A model generated the notes under the pieces. It had not been told where the DNA came from. It searched no databases and was given only the letters and a program-made list of their open reading frames with translations. From NCBI GenBank assembly GCA_036568605.1, contig DATCSE010000603.1, forward strand, positions 1 through 18,560: 18,560 bases of DNA, written 5' to 3'. The stretch is from DATCSE01 sp036568605 (GTDB lineage Bacteria > Pseudomonadota > Gammaproteobacteria > Burkholderiales > Burkholderiaceae_C). The position numbers and the translations under genes were made by a program. Shown in pieces: positions 1 through 7,193 of this stretch (the first letter of the stretch is position 1; the number at the start of each line of letters is the position of its first letter).

Positions 1-1388
1 CCTTCGTCCAGCGTCAGCCAGACCGGGCGCACCCGGCGGCCGAGCGCGGGCTCGGTGTCGTCGTAGCGAGGCGGTTGCTGCGACGGCAACGACGCCGATC
101 CCGATCCCGATCCCGATCGGACCGCTGCGCGGCCGCCGCGGCACACGGCCTGCACATCGGTCGGGCGCGCGACCGTGGCGAACTCGGGGCGATGGTCGTC
201 GACCGCGGCCAGGCTCTGCACCTTGTCATGGCCCAGCCGTGCCTGCAGCCGCTCGATCAGGCGCAGCAGGCCCTCACGCTCGCTGCGCGGCGTGGGGAAC
301 AGCTCGGTGTTCGGCGGCGCGCGCTGGGCGATGTCGGCGGCGTGCAGGCGCAGCTCCAGCGTCGGCGCCGGCAGCGCGAAACGCGCGAGCCGCTCGCGCA
401 ACAGCACGAGCAGATGCGCGCGCTCGCGCGACGGCTCGGCCAGCGCGAGCTCCAGCGTGGTCTCGGGCGGCGTCATCGTGCCGTCCTCGTCGCGGCGCCA
501 GCGCGGCTCGTGCTGCATCACGAGCGCGAAGCGGCACACGTAGGCGTGCCGCGCGGCGAGCCAGGCGATCAGCCGGTCGAGCAGGATGCCGGCGCCGTGC
601 AACACCTGCTCGGCGCTGTCGGCCCGGGCGAACAACTCGAGCCGGCTGTCGAACACCGGCGGCGGCACGATGGCGATGCGCGGATCGGGCCGGATGCCGT
701 AGGCGCGGTCGAGCTCGTCCAGCAGCTCGGCACCGAAGCGACGCGCAAGCCCGGAGCGCGGCAGCGTCCGCAGATCGGCCAGCGTGCGCAACCCCATGCC
801 CTGCAGCGCTTCCCAGTGCATGCGCCCCGGCCCGAGCAGCCAGACCGGCGCCGCATCGAGCGCACGCTGCATGACCGGCAGATCGGTGCCGTCGAAGCGC
901 CGGTGCACGCGCGCGAGCAGCGCCGCGCCCAGCGGGGTGGGCGCATGGGCAAGATGCAGGCGATGGCCCAGCGGTGCGAGCGCGCCCAGCAGGCGCTGCA
1001 GCAGCCGCGCGATTCCGCCGAAGTACCGCAGGCTGCCCTGCACCTCGAGAAGCACGGTATCGGGCGCGGCCTGATCGGCGCCGATCGCCTCGTTCGCCGG
1101 CTGGATCGTCACCTGCGGCGTGAACGCCAGCGCGGTGTGCGCGATGGCATCCAGCGCGCGGGCGTCGCGGCGCACATCGGCATGGCCCAGCGTCAACTGC
1201 GGGACCAGCGCGAGCGCCGTGGCGCGTTTCAATCCCGGCTTGACGCCCTGCTGCCGTGCGGCCGCGTTCGCACTGACGATGCGGTGCTCGTCCTCGATCG
1301 CCAGCGGCTGCGCCGCCATCTCGGCCGGCAGGGTCGCGGCGAACGACTCCAGCGACAGCAGCGGCAGATGCACGGCGACCCACAGCAT
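1..1388 (-). CDS. imuB: ImuB, inactive Y-family polymerase homologue (partial, C-terminus off left edge)
   Basis: The frame is open for 462 codons from an ATG at 1388 to the window edge without a stop. The start MLWVAVHLPLLSLES is typical of ImuB. The usual catalytic carboxylates of Y-family polymerases are missing: the first motif reads VHLPLLSLES, and the second region reads LLEVQGSLRYFGG (about residues 113-125). This fits the known role of ImuB as a non-catalytic hub bridging ImuA, the beta clamp and the error-prone polymerase DnaE2 (family knowledge). A possible clamp-binding segment, TELFP, lies at about residues 361-365. A low-complexity SGSGSGS linker follows at about 425-431, encoded by a tandem hexamer. 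The gene starts 61 bp downstream of the imuA stop and is probably co-transcribed with it under LexA. The next gene expected to the left is dnaE2 (inference). Confidence 0.93.
   Translation of the reverse strand, partial: MLWVAVHLPLLSLESFAATLPAEMAAQPLAIEDEHRIVSANAAARQQGVKPGLKRATALALVPQLTLGHADVRRDARALDAIAHTALAFTPQVTIQPANEAIGADQAAPDTVLLEVQGSLRYFGGIARLLQRLLGALAPLGHRLHLAHAPTPLGAALLARVHRRFDGTDLPVMQRALDAAPVWLLGPGRMHWEALQGMGLRTLADLRTLPRSGLARRFGAELLDELDRAYGIRPDPRIAIVPPPVFDSRLELFARADSAEQVLHGAGILLDRLIAWLAARHAYVCRFALVMQHEPRWRRDEDGTMTPPETTLELALAEPSRERAHLLVLLRERLARFALPAPTLELRLHAADIAQRAPPNTELFPTPRSEREGLLRLIERLQARLGHDKVQSLAAVDDHRPEFATVARPTDVQAVCRGGRAAVRSGSGSGSASLPSQQPPRYDDTEPALGRRVRPVWLTLDE
96..119. repeat. 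Tandem hexamer CGATCC in imuB
   Basis: Three perfect copies of CGATCC are followed by one degenerate copy, CGATCG. On the minus strand they encode the SGSGSGS linker of ImuB. A change of copy number would lengthen or shorten the linker in frame, because the unit is six bases. Confidence 0.85.
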
Positions 1389-1449
1389 GGCGATGAAAAG
1401 CAGGGGGGCAGGGGCATGCGGCGTGACGAGCTGCCGGCCGGCATCATGG

Positions 1450-2259
1450 TCAACGCAATCCGGACAGGTTGATGAACGTGGCGCCCGGCAGCCCGGCTGC
1501 GCCGCGCGCCGGCGCGGTGTACGCGTACTCGCGCTCCGCTCGCGACAGCACCGGCGGCAGCGCGAGGCGCAACGGCGATTCCAGCGGTGGGCCGCGCCGC
1601 TTCAGCAGGTGCACGCTCAGCGCATCGGCCCCGCCCGGCCGCAGCGCGAGACGCAACGGCGCGGCGCTCGGCCGTTCGGCCGCGGCCATCTCGCGCAACA
1701 CGAAAGCCGGGCCATCGTGCGCATGCGCGGCGAGTTGCAGGCGGCGCAGCGACTCGGCACGCAGACGCGGCGGCAGCCAGGCGAGCACCGCGCCGACATG
1801 CCCGCTCTTCAGCGCCTGCTCGAGCGCCCAGAGGCTGTCGCCGGTGCGCGTGTTGATGACCAGCAGCGCCTCGACGTCGAAGCCGAGCTGCTCCAGCGCC
1901 CAGGCCGACAGCGCGCTCGGCGGGTCGAACAGCATCACCAGCCGGCCGCTGCGCTGGATCGCGGTCAGGCACGGGCTGAGCAGGCGGATCTCGCCGATGC
2001 CGGCCTGGCGCAGCAGCAGCTCGCTGAGCACACGGCGCGGCCAGCCGCCGCCGGGCAGCTCGGCGTCGAGCGCGGCGTAGCCGCTGGCACAGGGCGAATC
2101 GGCCTGCCGGCCGAGCTGATGGCCGAGCCACAGCGTCGGGTGCAGCAGATGCGGGGCTTCGCGCAGCATCTGGCGCGGCGGCGGCTCTGGCATCCGAGAC
2201 GATGCGGGCCGCGCCACCCGGGGAGGTGCCGCCGCCTCGGGAAAGGAGAAGAGATCCAT
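1450..2259 (-). CDS. imuA: ImuA, RecA-like translesion synthesis accessory protein
   Basis: A 269-residue protein of the ImuA (SulA/RecA-like) family, the first gene of the SOS mutagenesis cassette imuA-imuB-dnaE2. The diagnostic LPGGGWPRR segment at about residues 68-76 sits where RecA has its Walker A loop, but the lysine is absent. Further RecA-like core follows, for example LFDPPSALSAWALEQLGFD (about 110-128). Length and residue pattern match the family. The ATG at 2259 is only eight bases from a strong LexA box, and no clear Shine-Dalgarno is visible between them. ImuA is needed for damage-induced mutagenesis through DnaE2, probably by interacting with RecA and ImuB (family knowledge). 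imuB follows on the same strand after 61 bp. Confidence 0.94.
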   Translation of the reverse strand: MDLFSFPEAAAPPRVARPASSRMPEPPPRQMLREAPHLLHPTLWLGHQLGRQADSPCASGYAALDAELPGGGWPRRVLSELLLRQAGIGEIRLLSPCLTAIQRSGRLVMLFDPPSALSAWALEQLGFDVEALLVINTRTGDSLWALEQALKSGHVGAVLAWLPPRLRAESLRRLQLAAHAHDGPAFVLREMAAAERPSAAPLRLALRPGGADALSVHLLKRRGPPLESPLRLALPPVLSRAEREYAYTAPARGAAGLPGATFINLSGLR

Positions 2260-2267
2260 TCGGAAGA

Positions 2268-2283
2268 CTGTATGTTTATACAG
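2268..2283 (-). promoter_or_regulatory. LexA (SOS) box of imuA
   Basis: CTGTATGTTTATACAG fits the proteobacterial LexA consensus CTGT-N8-ACAG at every fixed position and has an AT-rich core. It lies just upstream of the imuA ATG. On the minus strand a possible promoter, TTGCAG, 17 bases, CTGTAT, overlaps the box, so bound LexA would cover the -10 region. Confidence 0.93.
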
Positions 2284-2290
2284 CTATTTG

Positions 2291-2312
2291 TGCAAGCACT
2301 CTGCAAGCACTC
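2291..2312. repeat. Two perfect tandem copies of an 11-bp unit in a divergent promoter region
   Basis: TGCAAGCACTC occurs twice with no spacer (2291-2301 and 2302-2312), about one helical turn per unit. It lies between the LexA box of imuA and the palindrome ahead of the MarR-GNAT gene. The minus-strand copies contain TTGCA, which could serve as the -35 region of imuA. Binding by a factor is inference. Confidence 0.85.
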
Positions 2313-2356
2313 GACCAGCACACCCTTCGCAACTCATGCCTCAGTCAATCAATCAG

Positions 2357-2369
2357 TTGCCTCAGGCAA
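2357..2369. promoter_or_regulatory. Palindromic operator candidate upstream of the MarR-GNAT gene
   Basis: TTGCCTCAGGCAA is a perfect 6-1-6 palindrome in an AT-rich patch 23 bases before the proposed ATG of the MarR-GNAT gene. Its size and TTGCC half-sites suit a MarR dimer, so autoregulation is plausible (inference). Its position also argues against translation starting upstream of it. Confidence 0.6.
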
Positions 2370-2392
2370 TTAACTGCGGCAGACTCGCCGGC

Positions 2393-3391
2393 ATGCCCAG
2401 ACGATCGCCCGACGCTTCCCCCGCGGCTCCCTCGCCGCCCGCCGAGCGCATCGAAGCCGTGCGCCGCTTCAACCGCTTCTACACGCGCCGCATCGGCGTG
2501 CTGCACGAAGGGCTGCTGAAGAGCCGCTACACGCTGACCGAATCGCGGCTGCTGTGGGAGCTCGCGCACCGCGACGACCTGACCGCGACCCAGCTCGCCC
2601 GCGAGCTCGACCTCGACCCCGGCTACCTGAGCCGGCTGCTGCGCGGCTTCCAGGAGCGCGGCCTGATCCGGCGCGAGCGTTCGACCGAAGATGCGCGCCA
2701 TCAGCACCTGAACCTCAGCGCGGCCGGCAGGCGCGCGTTCGCCCCGCTCGATGCGCGCTCGCGTGCGGACATCGGTGCGCTGCTCGAGGCCTTGAACGAA
2801 TCGCAGCAGCAGGAGCTCCTGGCCGCGATCGTTCGCGTCGAGCGGCTGCTGGGCGGCGAAGCCGCGCGGCAAGGCGGCCAGCAGCCGCCCTACCTGCTGC
2901 GCCCGCATCGCGCCGGCGACATCGGCTGGGTCATCTCGCGCCACGGCGCCCTCTACGCCCGCGAGTACGCGTGGACCACGAGCTTCGAGGCGCTGGTCGC
3001 GCGCATCGCGGCCGACTTCATCGACAACTTCGAGCCGCAGCGCGAGGCCTGCTGGATCGCCGAGCGCGACGGCACGAACGTCGGCAGCGTGTTCCTCGTG
3101 CAGGCGCGCGACGAGACGAGCCGAGCGGTCCTCCCCGACACCGCGCAGCTGCGGCTGCTGCTGGTCGAACCGAGCGCGCGCGGGCTGGGCATCGGCGAGC
3201 GGCTGGTGGACGAGTGCACACGCTTCGCGCGCGCGACCGGCTACCGGAAGATCGTGCTCTGGACCCAGAGCCACCTCGCCGCGGCGCGCCACATCTACCG
3301 CAAGGCCGGCTACCAGCTCGTGCACAGCGAGCCGCACCACAGCTTCGGCCACGACTTGATCGGCGAGAACTGGGAACTGGTGCTGGCATGA
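2393..3391 (+). CDS. MarR-family regulator fused to a GNAT acetyltransferase domain
   Basis: A 332-residue two-domain protein. Residues about 17-155 form a MarR winged helix, with the recognition region TATQLARELDLDPGYLSRLL (64-83) and the wing RRERSTEDARHQHL. Residues about 165-332 form a GNAT fold, with the acetyl-CoA loop RGLGIG at 263-268 preceded by LRLLLVEPSA. This domain order is a known bifunctional architecture in proteobacteria. The acetyl acceptor is unknown. I chose the ATG at 2393 because it lies downstream of the palindrome; in-frame alternatives are an ATG at 2336 and a TTG at 2288. The permease and YchJ genes follow closely, so it may control them and itself (inference). It is divergent from imuA. 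Confidence 0.9.
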   Translation: MPRRSPDASPAAPSPPAERIEAVRRFNRFYTRRIGVLHEGLLKSRYTLTESRLLWELAHRDDLTATQLARELDLDPGYLSRLLRGFQERGLIRRERSTEDARHQHLNLSAAGRRAFAPLDARSRADIGALLEALNESQQQELLAAIVRVERLLGGEAARQGGQQPPYLLRPHRAGDIGWVISRHGALYAREYAWTTSFEALVARIAADFIDNFEPQREACWIAERDGTNVGSVFLVQARDETSRAVLPDTAQLRLLLVEPSARGLGIGERLVDECTRFARATGYRKIVLWTQSHLAAARHIYRKAGYQLVHSEPHHSFGHDLIGENWELVLA

Positions 3392-3410
3392 AGTGCGGAG
3401 CGGCCACGCG

Positions 3411-4301
3411 ATGACGCCGGCCCGCTGGGCGCCGTGGGCCGCGGCTGCAGTCGGCGTGCAGGTCGGCGCCGCGATCGTCGCGACCCGCGCCGTCGTCCAT
3501 GAGCTCGGCCCGGCGACGCTCGCCGCATTGCGCTATGCGATCGGCCTGCTGACGCTGCTGCCGTTCGTCTGGCCGGCCTTGCACGGCGACCGCCACTCGC
3601 CGCGTATCGCGCCGCGCGATTGGCTGCAGATCGCCCTGCTCGGGATCGGCCAGTTCGGCTTGCTGATCGCGCTGTTGAACATCGGACTGCAGAGCGTGCC
3701 GGCCGCCAAGGGCGCGCTGCTGTTCGCGGCGTTCCCGCTGCTGACGCTGATCGTCGCCACCGTGCTGGGCCACGAGCGGCTGGACTGGCGGCAGAGCCTG
3801 GGTGTCGCATCGACGTTGGCCGCGGTCGCGCTCGCGCTCGGTCCGGATGCCTGGCGCGCCAGCGGCTCGCTGGCCGGCGAGCTCGCGATCCTCGCCAGCG
3901 CGCTGTGCGGCGCGGTTTGCAGCGTGCTGTATCGCCCGGTGCTGAGGCGCCATCCGGCGCTGCCGGTCAGCGCGATCGCGATGGGTGCGGCGGTCGTCGT
4001 GCTGGCGCTGTGCGCGCCGTTCGAGGATGCGGCCACGCGGCTGCCGCAGCTCAGCGCGCGCGGCTGGGGCGCGATCGTGTTCATCGGCACGAGCAGCGGC
4101 ATCGGTTACTTCCTGTGGTTGTGGGCGCTGCGGCATGCGCCGGCGTCGCGGGTCACGCTGTTCCTGTCGCTCAGCCCGCTCGCCGCGATGCTGCTGGGCG
4201 CGCTGCTGCTCGGCGAGCCGTTGCAGGCCACGCTGATCGCGGCGTTCGCGCTGATGGCGGCCGGGCTGTGGGTGGCACAGAAACGCGGGCCGACCGCATG
4301 A
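3411..4301 (+). CDS. EamA/DMT-family permease
   Basis: A 296-residue, strongly hydrophobic protein with about ten membrane segments in two EamA repeats. The first repeat begins WAPWAAAAVGVQVGAAIVATR and the second begins near LAGELAILASALCGAVCSV. The C-terminal half contains GTSSGIGYFLWLWALRHAPA and then LFLSLSPLAAMLLGALLLGE, the usual signature of the second repeat. It probably exports a small metabolite across the inner membrane; the substrate cannot be told from sequence. The ATG at 3411 has a GGAG upstream; an in-frame GTG at 3393 is the alternative. It begins 19 bases after the MarR-GNAT stop, and its stop overlaps the next ATG in ATGA, so the three genes look like one operon. Confidence 0.9.
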   Translation: MTPARWAPWAAAAVGVQVGAAIVATRAVVHELGPATLAALRYAIGLLTLLPFVWPALHGDRHSPRIAPRDWLQIALLGIGQFGLLIALLNIGLQSVPAAKGALLFAAFPLLTLIVATVLGHERLDWRQSLGVASTLAAVALALGPDAWRASGSLAGELAILASALCGAVCSVLYRPVLRRHPALPVSAIAMGAAVVVLALCAPFEDAATRLPQLSARGWGAIVFIGTSSGIGYFLWLWALRHAPASRVTLFLSLSPLAAMLLGALLLGEPLQATLIAAFALMAAGLWVAQKRGPTA

Positions 4302-4720
4302 CGACGTCATCACCGGCACCCATCGCTGAAGCGGCGCCCTGCCCGTGCCGGGCACCGGCCCGCGCGCCCCGCTACGCCGAGTGCTGCGGCCGCTACCACC
4401 AAGGCAGCCATCCGCCGGCGCCAGACGCCGAAGCGTTGATGCGCTCCCGGTACAGCGCGTATGTGCTGGGCTTGGCCGACTACCTGCTTGCGACCTGGCA
4501 CCCGAGCACGCGCCCGGCCGCGCTGGACCCCGATCCGGCCGGACTGAAGTGGCTGGGCCTGGAAGTGCGCCGCTGCACGACGACGGACGCCACGCATGCG
4601 AGCGTGGAGTTCGTCGCGCGCAGCAAGCTGGGCGGCCGGGCGCACCGGCTGCATGAAGTCAGCCGCTTCGTGCGCGAGGACGACGGTCGCTGGTACTACG
4701 TAGACGGCGAGATCCGCTGA
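4298..4720 (+). CDS. ychJ: YchJ-family protein with SEC-C-type zinc motif
   Basis: A 140-residue protein of the YchJ (UPF0225) family. The N-terminal cysteine cluster CPC (15-17) and CCG (29-31) is the SEC-C-like zinc-binding motif. It is followed by the family segments ALMRSRYSAYVLGLADYLLA and, at the end, RFVREDDGRWYYVDGE. The biochemical role of the family is not established. The frame is open much further upstream, but the ATG at 4298 overlaps the permease stop in ATGA and gives the normal family length, so it is the start. It ends nine bases from the stop of the convergent membrane protein gene. Confidence 0.9.
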   Translation: MTTSSPAPIAEAAPCPCRAPARAPRYAECCGRYHQGSHPPAPDAEALMRSRYSAYVLGLADYLLATWHPSTRPAALDPDPAGLKWLGLEVRRCTTTDATHASVEFVARSKLGGRAHRLHEVSRFVREDDGRWYYVDGEIR

Positions 4721-4729
4721 TCGGCAGCA

Positions 4730-5278
4730 TCAGGCGAACTCTTGCCGGATGGTGCTGGACATCAGCCCGCGGATGATCCAGCCCAGCAGCAGGCAGGCGA
4801 CCAGCGTCATCAGCACGGCCATCACGCGCGCCGCGGTGACGAAGCCGCCAAAGACTTCCAGCGCCTGTGCGGGGATCGATGCGGTGGCCAGCGTGTTGTG
4901 AACCACCGACTGCAGCACCTCCTGCTGCAGCCACAGCCCGACCAGGTTCGCGACGATCGCGAACACGAGCAGGCCGATGAAGACGCGCCGCGCGGGCTCC
5001 AGCCGCAGCAGCAGGCCGATCGCCGAGGCCAGCGTCGCGAGCGACACGACCAACCCGGTGCCGACGACCCAGGGCAGGTATCCGACCAAGAGCCCGTTCA
5101 GCAGCGGCAACGAGGCATCGCCGGGCGCATTGCCGATCTGCAACCCCGGCATCAGCGACGCGACGGCCGCGTTCTGGACCAGTGCGGACAAGCTCGCGAG
5201 CACACCCAGCAGGATGAAGACCCAGGCGGTGATGGTGACGAAAACGGAGCGGGCTCCGACGTTGTAGGTCTGCGGCAT
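4730..5278 (-). CDS. Hypothetical four-helix membrane protein
   Basis: A 182-residue protein I do not recognise. Four hydrophobic segments are visible: VFVTITAWVFILLGVLASLS (about 11-30), a segment around YLPWVVGTGLVVSLATLASA, one around RRVFIGLLVFAIVANLVGLW, and the C-terminal RVMAVLMTLVACLLLGWIIR. A soluble loop with LQQEVLQSVVHNTLATASIP lies between the last two. The frame is open upstream to 5494, but the ATG at 5278 has a good GAGGA about eight bases ahead and starts with a natural soluble head, so I chose it. It is convergent with ychJ and divergent from the acyl-CoA ligase. No function is proposed. Confidence 0.78.
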   Translation of the reverse strand: MPQTYNVGARSVFVTITAWVFILLGVLASLSALVQNAAVASLMPGLQIGNAPGDASLPLLNGLLVGYLPWVVGTGLVVSLATLASAIGLLLRLEPARRVFIGLLVFAIVANLVGLWLQQEVLQSVVHNTLATASIPAQALEVFGGFVTAARVMAVLMTLVACLLLGWIIRGLMSSTIRQEFA

Positions 5279-5530
5279 GGCGACGTCCTCGGGCGCAACC
5301 TCACACAACAGGGGCTGCGCAGCCCCGATTCTTGAACGCCGAAGATGACAGAACACCCCGCGCCCGGGTGCTGCTCCCAAGTTCATGGGGGAGATTGTTC
5401 TTGCAGCGCCACAGTCGGGTGAGCAACGTCGGCCGCGATACCGAGAATCCCCGTGTGAAACCCGAGGGCCGGTGCGAAAGCGGCATGTCATCATTCAGCC
5501 GCCATTTGAAGAACGCGTAGGAGTACCCGA
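5279..5530. other. Structured divergent intergenic region with several inverted repeats
   Basis: This gap separates two divergent genes and should hold both promoters. It carries GGGGCTGCGCAGCCCC (5311-5326, perfect palindrome), CACCC/GGGTG arms (5354-5358 and 5366-5370), CTCCC/GGGAG arms (5374-5378 and 5389-5393) and GCGGC/GCCGC arms (5480-5484 and 5498-5502). A small plus-strand frame at 5332-5520 has no recognisable content. No convincing -35/-10 pair was found. The structures could be REP-like elements or leader RNA folds (inference). Confidence 0.5.
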
Positions 5531-7177
5531 ATGAACGGCCTGATGATGCAGCAGCCGCTGCTGATTTCCTCGCTGCTGGTGCATGCCGAGCGCCACCACG
5601 GCGACCAGGAGGTGGTATCGCGCCGTGTCGAAGGCGACATCCATCGCGAAACCTACCGCGAGCTCGCCGCGCGTTCGCGCCGGCTGGCCAAGGCGCTCGC
5701 GGCGCTGGGCATCACGCAGAGCCAGCGCGTCGCCACGCTCGCGTGGAACGGCCATCGCCACATGGAGCTGTACTACGCGGTGTCGGGCTCGGGCGCGGTG
5801 CTGCACACGCTGAACCCGCGGCTGCACCCCGATCACGTCGTCTACATCGCCGACCACGCCGAGGACGCGGCGCTGTTCTTCGACCTGACCTTCCTGCCGG
5901 TCATCGAGGCGGTCGCGTCGCGGGTGAAGACCGTCAAGCACTTCGTCGCGATGACGGATCGCGCGCACATGCCGAAGGAGACGAAAGTTGCGAACCTGCT
6001 GTGCTTCGAGGACCTGATCGAGGCGCAGGACGACCGTTTCGAATGGCCCAGCTTCGACGAGAACCTGGCCTCGTCGCTGTGCTACACCTCGGGCACCACC
6101 GGCAACCCCAAGGGCGTGCTGTACAGCCACCGCTCGACGCTGCTGCACACCTTCGCGATCGCGCTGCCCGATGCCCTGAACTGCTCGGCGCGCGACGTGA
6201 TCCTGCCGGTCGTGCCGATGTTCCACGTCAACGCCTGGGGCCTGCCGTACGCGGCCTGCATGATGGGCGCGAAGATGGTGTTCCCGGGGCCGGGGCTGGA
6301 CGGCAAGTCGCTCTACGAACTGTTCGAGACCGAACGCGTGACTCTTTCGGCCGGCGTGCCGACCGTGTGGCAGGGCCTGCTCGCGTATGTCGAGGCGAAC
6401 GACCTGAAGTTCTCGACGATGCGCCGCACCGTGATCGGGGGCTCGGCCTGCCCGCCGGCGATGATGACGAAGTTCGAGGAGCGCTACGGCGTCAGTGTGC
6501 TGCACGCCTGGGGCATGACCGAGATGAGCCCGGTCGGCACGGTCGCGACGCTGAAGTCCAAGCACACCGGCACCGCGCACGATGCGCAGTTCGCGGTGCA
6601 ATGCAAGCAAGGCCGTGCGGTGTTCGGCGTCGACATGAAGATCGCCGGTCCGGACGGCCGGGAGCTGCCGTGGGACGGCCAGCAATCCGGCGAGCTGATG
6701 GTGCGCGGGCCGTGGATCGTCTCGTCGTACTTCAAGAGCGAAGGCGGCGATCCGCTCGTCCACGACGAGCAAGGCCGAGGCTGGTTCCCGACCGGCGACG
6801 TCGCGACGATAGACCCGGACGGCTACATGCAGATCACCGACCGCAGCAAGGACGTGATCAAGTCCGGCGGCGAATGGATAGGCTCGATCGACATCGAGAA
6901 CATCGCGATGGCGCATCCCAAGGTCGCGATGGCCGCGTGCATCGCCGCGCGGCATCCGAAGTGGGACGAGCGGCCGCTGCTGATCGTCGTGAAGAAGCCG
7001 AACGTCGAGCTGACCCGCGAAGAGCTGCTCGGCTTCTTCGAAGGCCGCATCGCGAAGTGGTGGACGCCCGACGATGTGATCTTCGTCGACGCGATCCCGC
7101 TGGGCGCGACCGGCAAGATGCTGAAGAACAGGCTGCGCGATCAGTACGGCCAGCACTTGATGAAGACGACGTCATGA
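5531..7177 (+). CDS. Medium/long-chain acyl-CoA ligase (AMP-forming)
   Basis: A 548-residue member of the ANL (AMP-dependent synthetase) superfamily, full length. The phosphate-binding loop YTSGTTGNPKGV is at 185-196, the adenine-site motif HAWGMTEMSPVG at about 325-336, the ribose-binding GWFPTGD at 417-423, the hinge DRSKDVIKSGGEWI at 437-450, and the catalytic lysine in PLGATGKM at 529. The SGGEWI hinge and overall pattern place it with AlkK-like fatty acyl-CoA ligases, which use ATP and CoA to activate free fatty acids for beta-oxidation (family knowledge). Chain-length preference cannot be read from sequence. The start has TAGGAG seven bases upstream. rarD follows 16 bases after the stop. 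Confidence 0.94.
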   Translation: MNGLMMQQPLLISSLLVHAERHHGDQEVVSRRVEGDIHRETYRELAARSRRLAKALAALGITQSQRVATLAWNGHRHMELYYAVSGSGAVLHTLNPRLHPDHVVYIADHAEDAALFFDLTFLPVIEAVASRVKTVKHFVAMTDRAHMPKETKVANLLCFEDLIEAQDDRFEWPSFDENLASSLCYTSGTTGNPKGVLYSHRSTLLHTFAIALPDALNCSARDVILPVVPMFHVNAWGLPYAACMMGAKMVFPGPGLDGKSLYELFETERVTLSAGVPTVWQGLLAYVEANDLKFSTMRRTVIGGSACPPAMMTKFEERYGVSVLHAWGMTEMSPVGTVATLKSKHTGTAHDAQFAVQCKQGRAVFGVDMKIAGPDGRELPWDGQQSGELMVRGPWIVSSYFKSEGGDPLVHDEQGRGWFPTGDVATIDPDGYMQITDRSKDVIKSGGEWIGSIDIENIAMAHPKVAMAACIAARHPKWDERPLLIVVKKPNVELTREELLGFFEGRIAKWWTPDDVIFVDAIPLGATGKMLKNRLRDQYGQHLMKTTS

Positions 7178-7193
7178 TCGAGCGCGCGCACCG

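Noticed and set aside
75..1472. 465-codon open frame on the plus strand, very rich in arginine, glutamine and alanine
   Set aside because: It is the antisense of imuB; high G+C keeps the opposite strand open. The minus-strand frame has clear ImuB motifs.
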